A DNA stretch of 6,577 nucleotides from Methyloprofundus sp. (lineage in GTDB: Bacteria; Pseudomonadota; Gammaproteobacteria; Methylococcales; Methylomonadaceae), in the NCBI GenBank assembly GCA_013138555.1, contig WTCN01000249.1, forward strand, positions 1 through 6,577. Direction: 5' to 3'. Below, piece by piece: positions 5,889 to 6,577 of the stretch. The notes under the pieces are model-generated. The model was not told the DNA's origin. It did no database searches and saw nothing but the letters and a program-made list of their open reading frames with translations. The translations under genes and the position numbers were made by a program. The stretch's first letter is position 1; each line of letters starts with the position of its first letter.

Positions 5889-6085
5889 ACAACTATATAT
5901 CCACACAAAACATACAAAAGCAACCCCCAATAACGACCGTAGAATTACCTTCCATCCTTACATTACACACTATACAAGCAACCCTTTGCTGCCTTAAAAA
6001 AAACATAAATACGACGACACTGCAGCCCTGAGACTCGCTTATAGCTTAATTTAACACAAAAAAACCACACAGATATTTTATTACA

Positions 6086-6103
6086 TTTGGCTAATCCGCC
6101 AAA
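6086..6103. promoter_or_regulatory. inverted repeat over the hemA promoter, possible operator
   Basis: TTTGGC and GCCAAA form a perfect 6-bp inverted repeat around a 6-base centre (TAATCC). It overlaps the candidate -35 of hemA and extends into the spacer, a place where a dimeric repressor could block RNA polymerase. No T run follows on either strand, so it is not a terminator. I cannot name a regulator for it. Confidence 0.4.
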
Positions 6104-6115
6104 GTTCCTTAGAAT
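6087..6115 (+). promoter_or_regulatory. candidate sigma70-type promoter of hemA
   Basis: On the + strand: -35 TTGGCT (6087-6092, 4 of 6 matches), 17-bp spacer, -10 TAGAAT (6110-6115, 5 of 6). The start would be near 6122, giving a leader of about 50 nt. A competing -10, TATGAT at 6128-6133, has 5 of 6 matches but only a poor -35 (TTCCTT). Confidence 0.45.
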
Positions 6116-6173
6116 ATACGATTGATCTATGATTTCAAGTTTATCCGTTAACTTTAAGAATTAACTGGCACTA

Positions 6174-6577
6174 ATGACACTTCTTGCTTTAGGTATTAAT
6201 TATACAACAGCGCCCGTTTCAATCCGAGAGCGTCTTGCATTTCCCACTGAAATCCTAAACGATGCAGTCAGGGATCTTTGGCAACAACAGGCTATATCCG
6301 AAGCAGCCATCCTATCAACCTGCAATCGCACTGAAATATACTGCAAAACTCAAAATAACAACCTAGAGCCTGTTATAGACTGGATTTCTCGCCATCGACA
6401 ACTAAAACATACCGAGTTTCAGCCCTATTTATATGCACATACGGATAATGCCTTGATTCGACATATCTTCCGGGTTGCAAGTGGCCTAGAATCCATGGTA
6501 CTGGGTGAACCACAAATTTTAGGGCAAATGAAAACAGCCTACCAGACAGCAAATCAGGCAGGCACTCTAGGCAAAGA
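6174..6577 (+). CDS. hemA: glutamyl-tRNA reductase, N-terminal part (cut by window edge)
   Basis: NADPH-dependent enzyme that reduces the glutamate on charged tRNA-Glu to glutamate-1-semialdehyde, the first committed step of C5-pathway tetrapyrrole synthesis. Only the first 134 codons are present, about a third of the usual 420 or so residues. The start MTLLALGIN matches E. coli HemA exactly in its first nine residues. The catalytic domain shows STCNRTE with nucleophile Cys50, and RHIFRVASGLESMVLGEPQILGQ (96-118), where His97 matches E. coli His99. The ATG at 6174 is the only reasonable start, as an in-frame TAA stands at 6162. The ribosome-binding site is weak; AAGAA at 6156-6160 is distant and sits in the loop of a possible hairpin. 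It is transcribed away from the TPR-lolB cluster, an arrangement I recall from Pseudomonas too. Confidence 0.97.
   Translation, partial: MTLLALGINYTTAPVSIRERLAFPTEILNDAVRDLWQQQAISEAAILSTCNRTEIYCKTQNNNLEPVIDWISRHRQLKHTEFQPYLYAHTDNALIRHIFRVASGLESMVLGEPQILGQMKTAYQTANQAGTLGK

Larger units (their letters stand above)
5724..6173. other. divergent intergenic region between the TPR operon and hemA
   Basis: About 450 bp without a credible gene on either strand. It contains the leader and a candidate promoter of the minus-strand operon (5860-5888), and a candidate hemA promoter with an overlapping inverted repeat (6086-6115). It also holds a possible hairpin in the hemA leader (6147-6165). The part from 5871 to 6010 is strikingly poor in G on the + strand: by hand count about 8 G against 40 C in 140 bases. 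I see no tRNA, no hairpin with a T run that would act as a terminator, and no convincing small ORF with a ribosome-binding site. Confidence 0.7.

Noticed and set aside
5913..5983. Repeated AAGCAACCC (about 5918 and 5975) in the intergenic region
   Set aside because: Nine bases in a low-complexity A/C-rich stretch, two copies only and no regular spacing, so chance is the simpler explanation.
1..6577. Search for CRISPR arrays, insertion sequences, phage or defence genes
   Set aside because: Nothing found: no spaced repeats, no transposase-like frame, and all long frames are conserved housekeeping genes.

Overview
The window is a housekeeping segment of a bacterial chromosome, most likely from a gammaproteobacterium outside the Enterobacterales. 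The reasons are the family assignments (HemA starting MTLLALGIN, a LolB lipoprotein, two-domain L25, a Prs close to the Pseudomonas type) and the gene order hemA / TPR lipoprotein - lolB - ispE - tRNA-Gln - prs - rplY - pth, which I recall from Pseudomonas-type genomes. Base composition is moderately AT-rich, unlike Pseudomonas itself. A methylotrophic or other deep-branching gammaproteobacterium would fit, but the sequence alone does not settle this.

Layout from right to left: hemA (glutamyl-tRNA reductase) begins at 6174 on the + strand and runs off the right edge. A divergent intergenic region of about 450 bp carries a good sigma70-type promoter for the minus-strand genes (5860-5888) and a weaker one for hemA (6087-6115) overlapped by an inverted repeat. 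The minus strand then holds one tightly packed cluster: a TPR lipoprotein (3993-5723), lolB, ispE, tRNA-Gln(TTG), prs, rplY and pth. Junctions are TGATG (TPR/lolB), ATGA (lolB/ispE), one base (ispE/tRNA-Gln), 36 bp (tRNA/prs), 37 bp (prs/rplY) and GTGA (rplY/pth). After pth comes a near-consensus promoter with a 17-bp spacer (193-221) that drives tRNA-Tyr(GTA) and tRNA-Gly(TCC), both complete with encoded CCA ends. These two tRNAs probably begin the usual tRNA - tuf - secE cluster beyond the left edge.

Functionally the cluster mixes outer-membrane lipoprotein biogenesis (LolB and its TPR partner), isoprenoid precursor synthesis (IspE), PRPP supply (Prs), and translation (L25, Pth, three tRNAs). 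HemA consumes charged tRNA-Glu for tetrapyrrole synthesis. I see no mobile element, CRISPR array, phage gene or defence system, and no clearly new multi-gene system. The most interesting signal is a perfect terminator-like hairpin with flanking A and T tracts embedded in the first 25 codons of pth, directly after rplY. It could be an intragenic attenuator separating L25 from Pth output. Other points worth a look are the one-base ispE/tRNA-Gln junction, the inverted repeat over the hemA promoter, and a small in-frame duplication at the Prs N-terminus.
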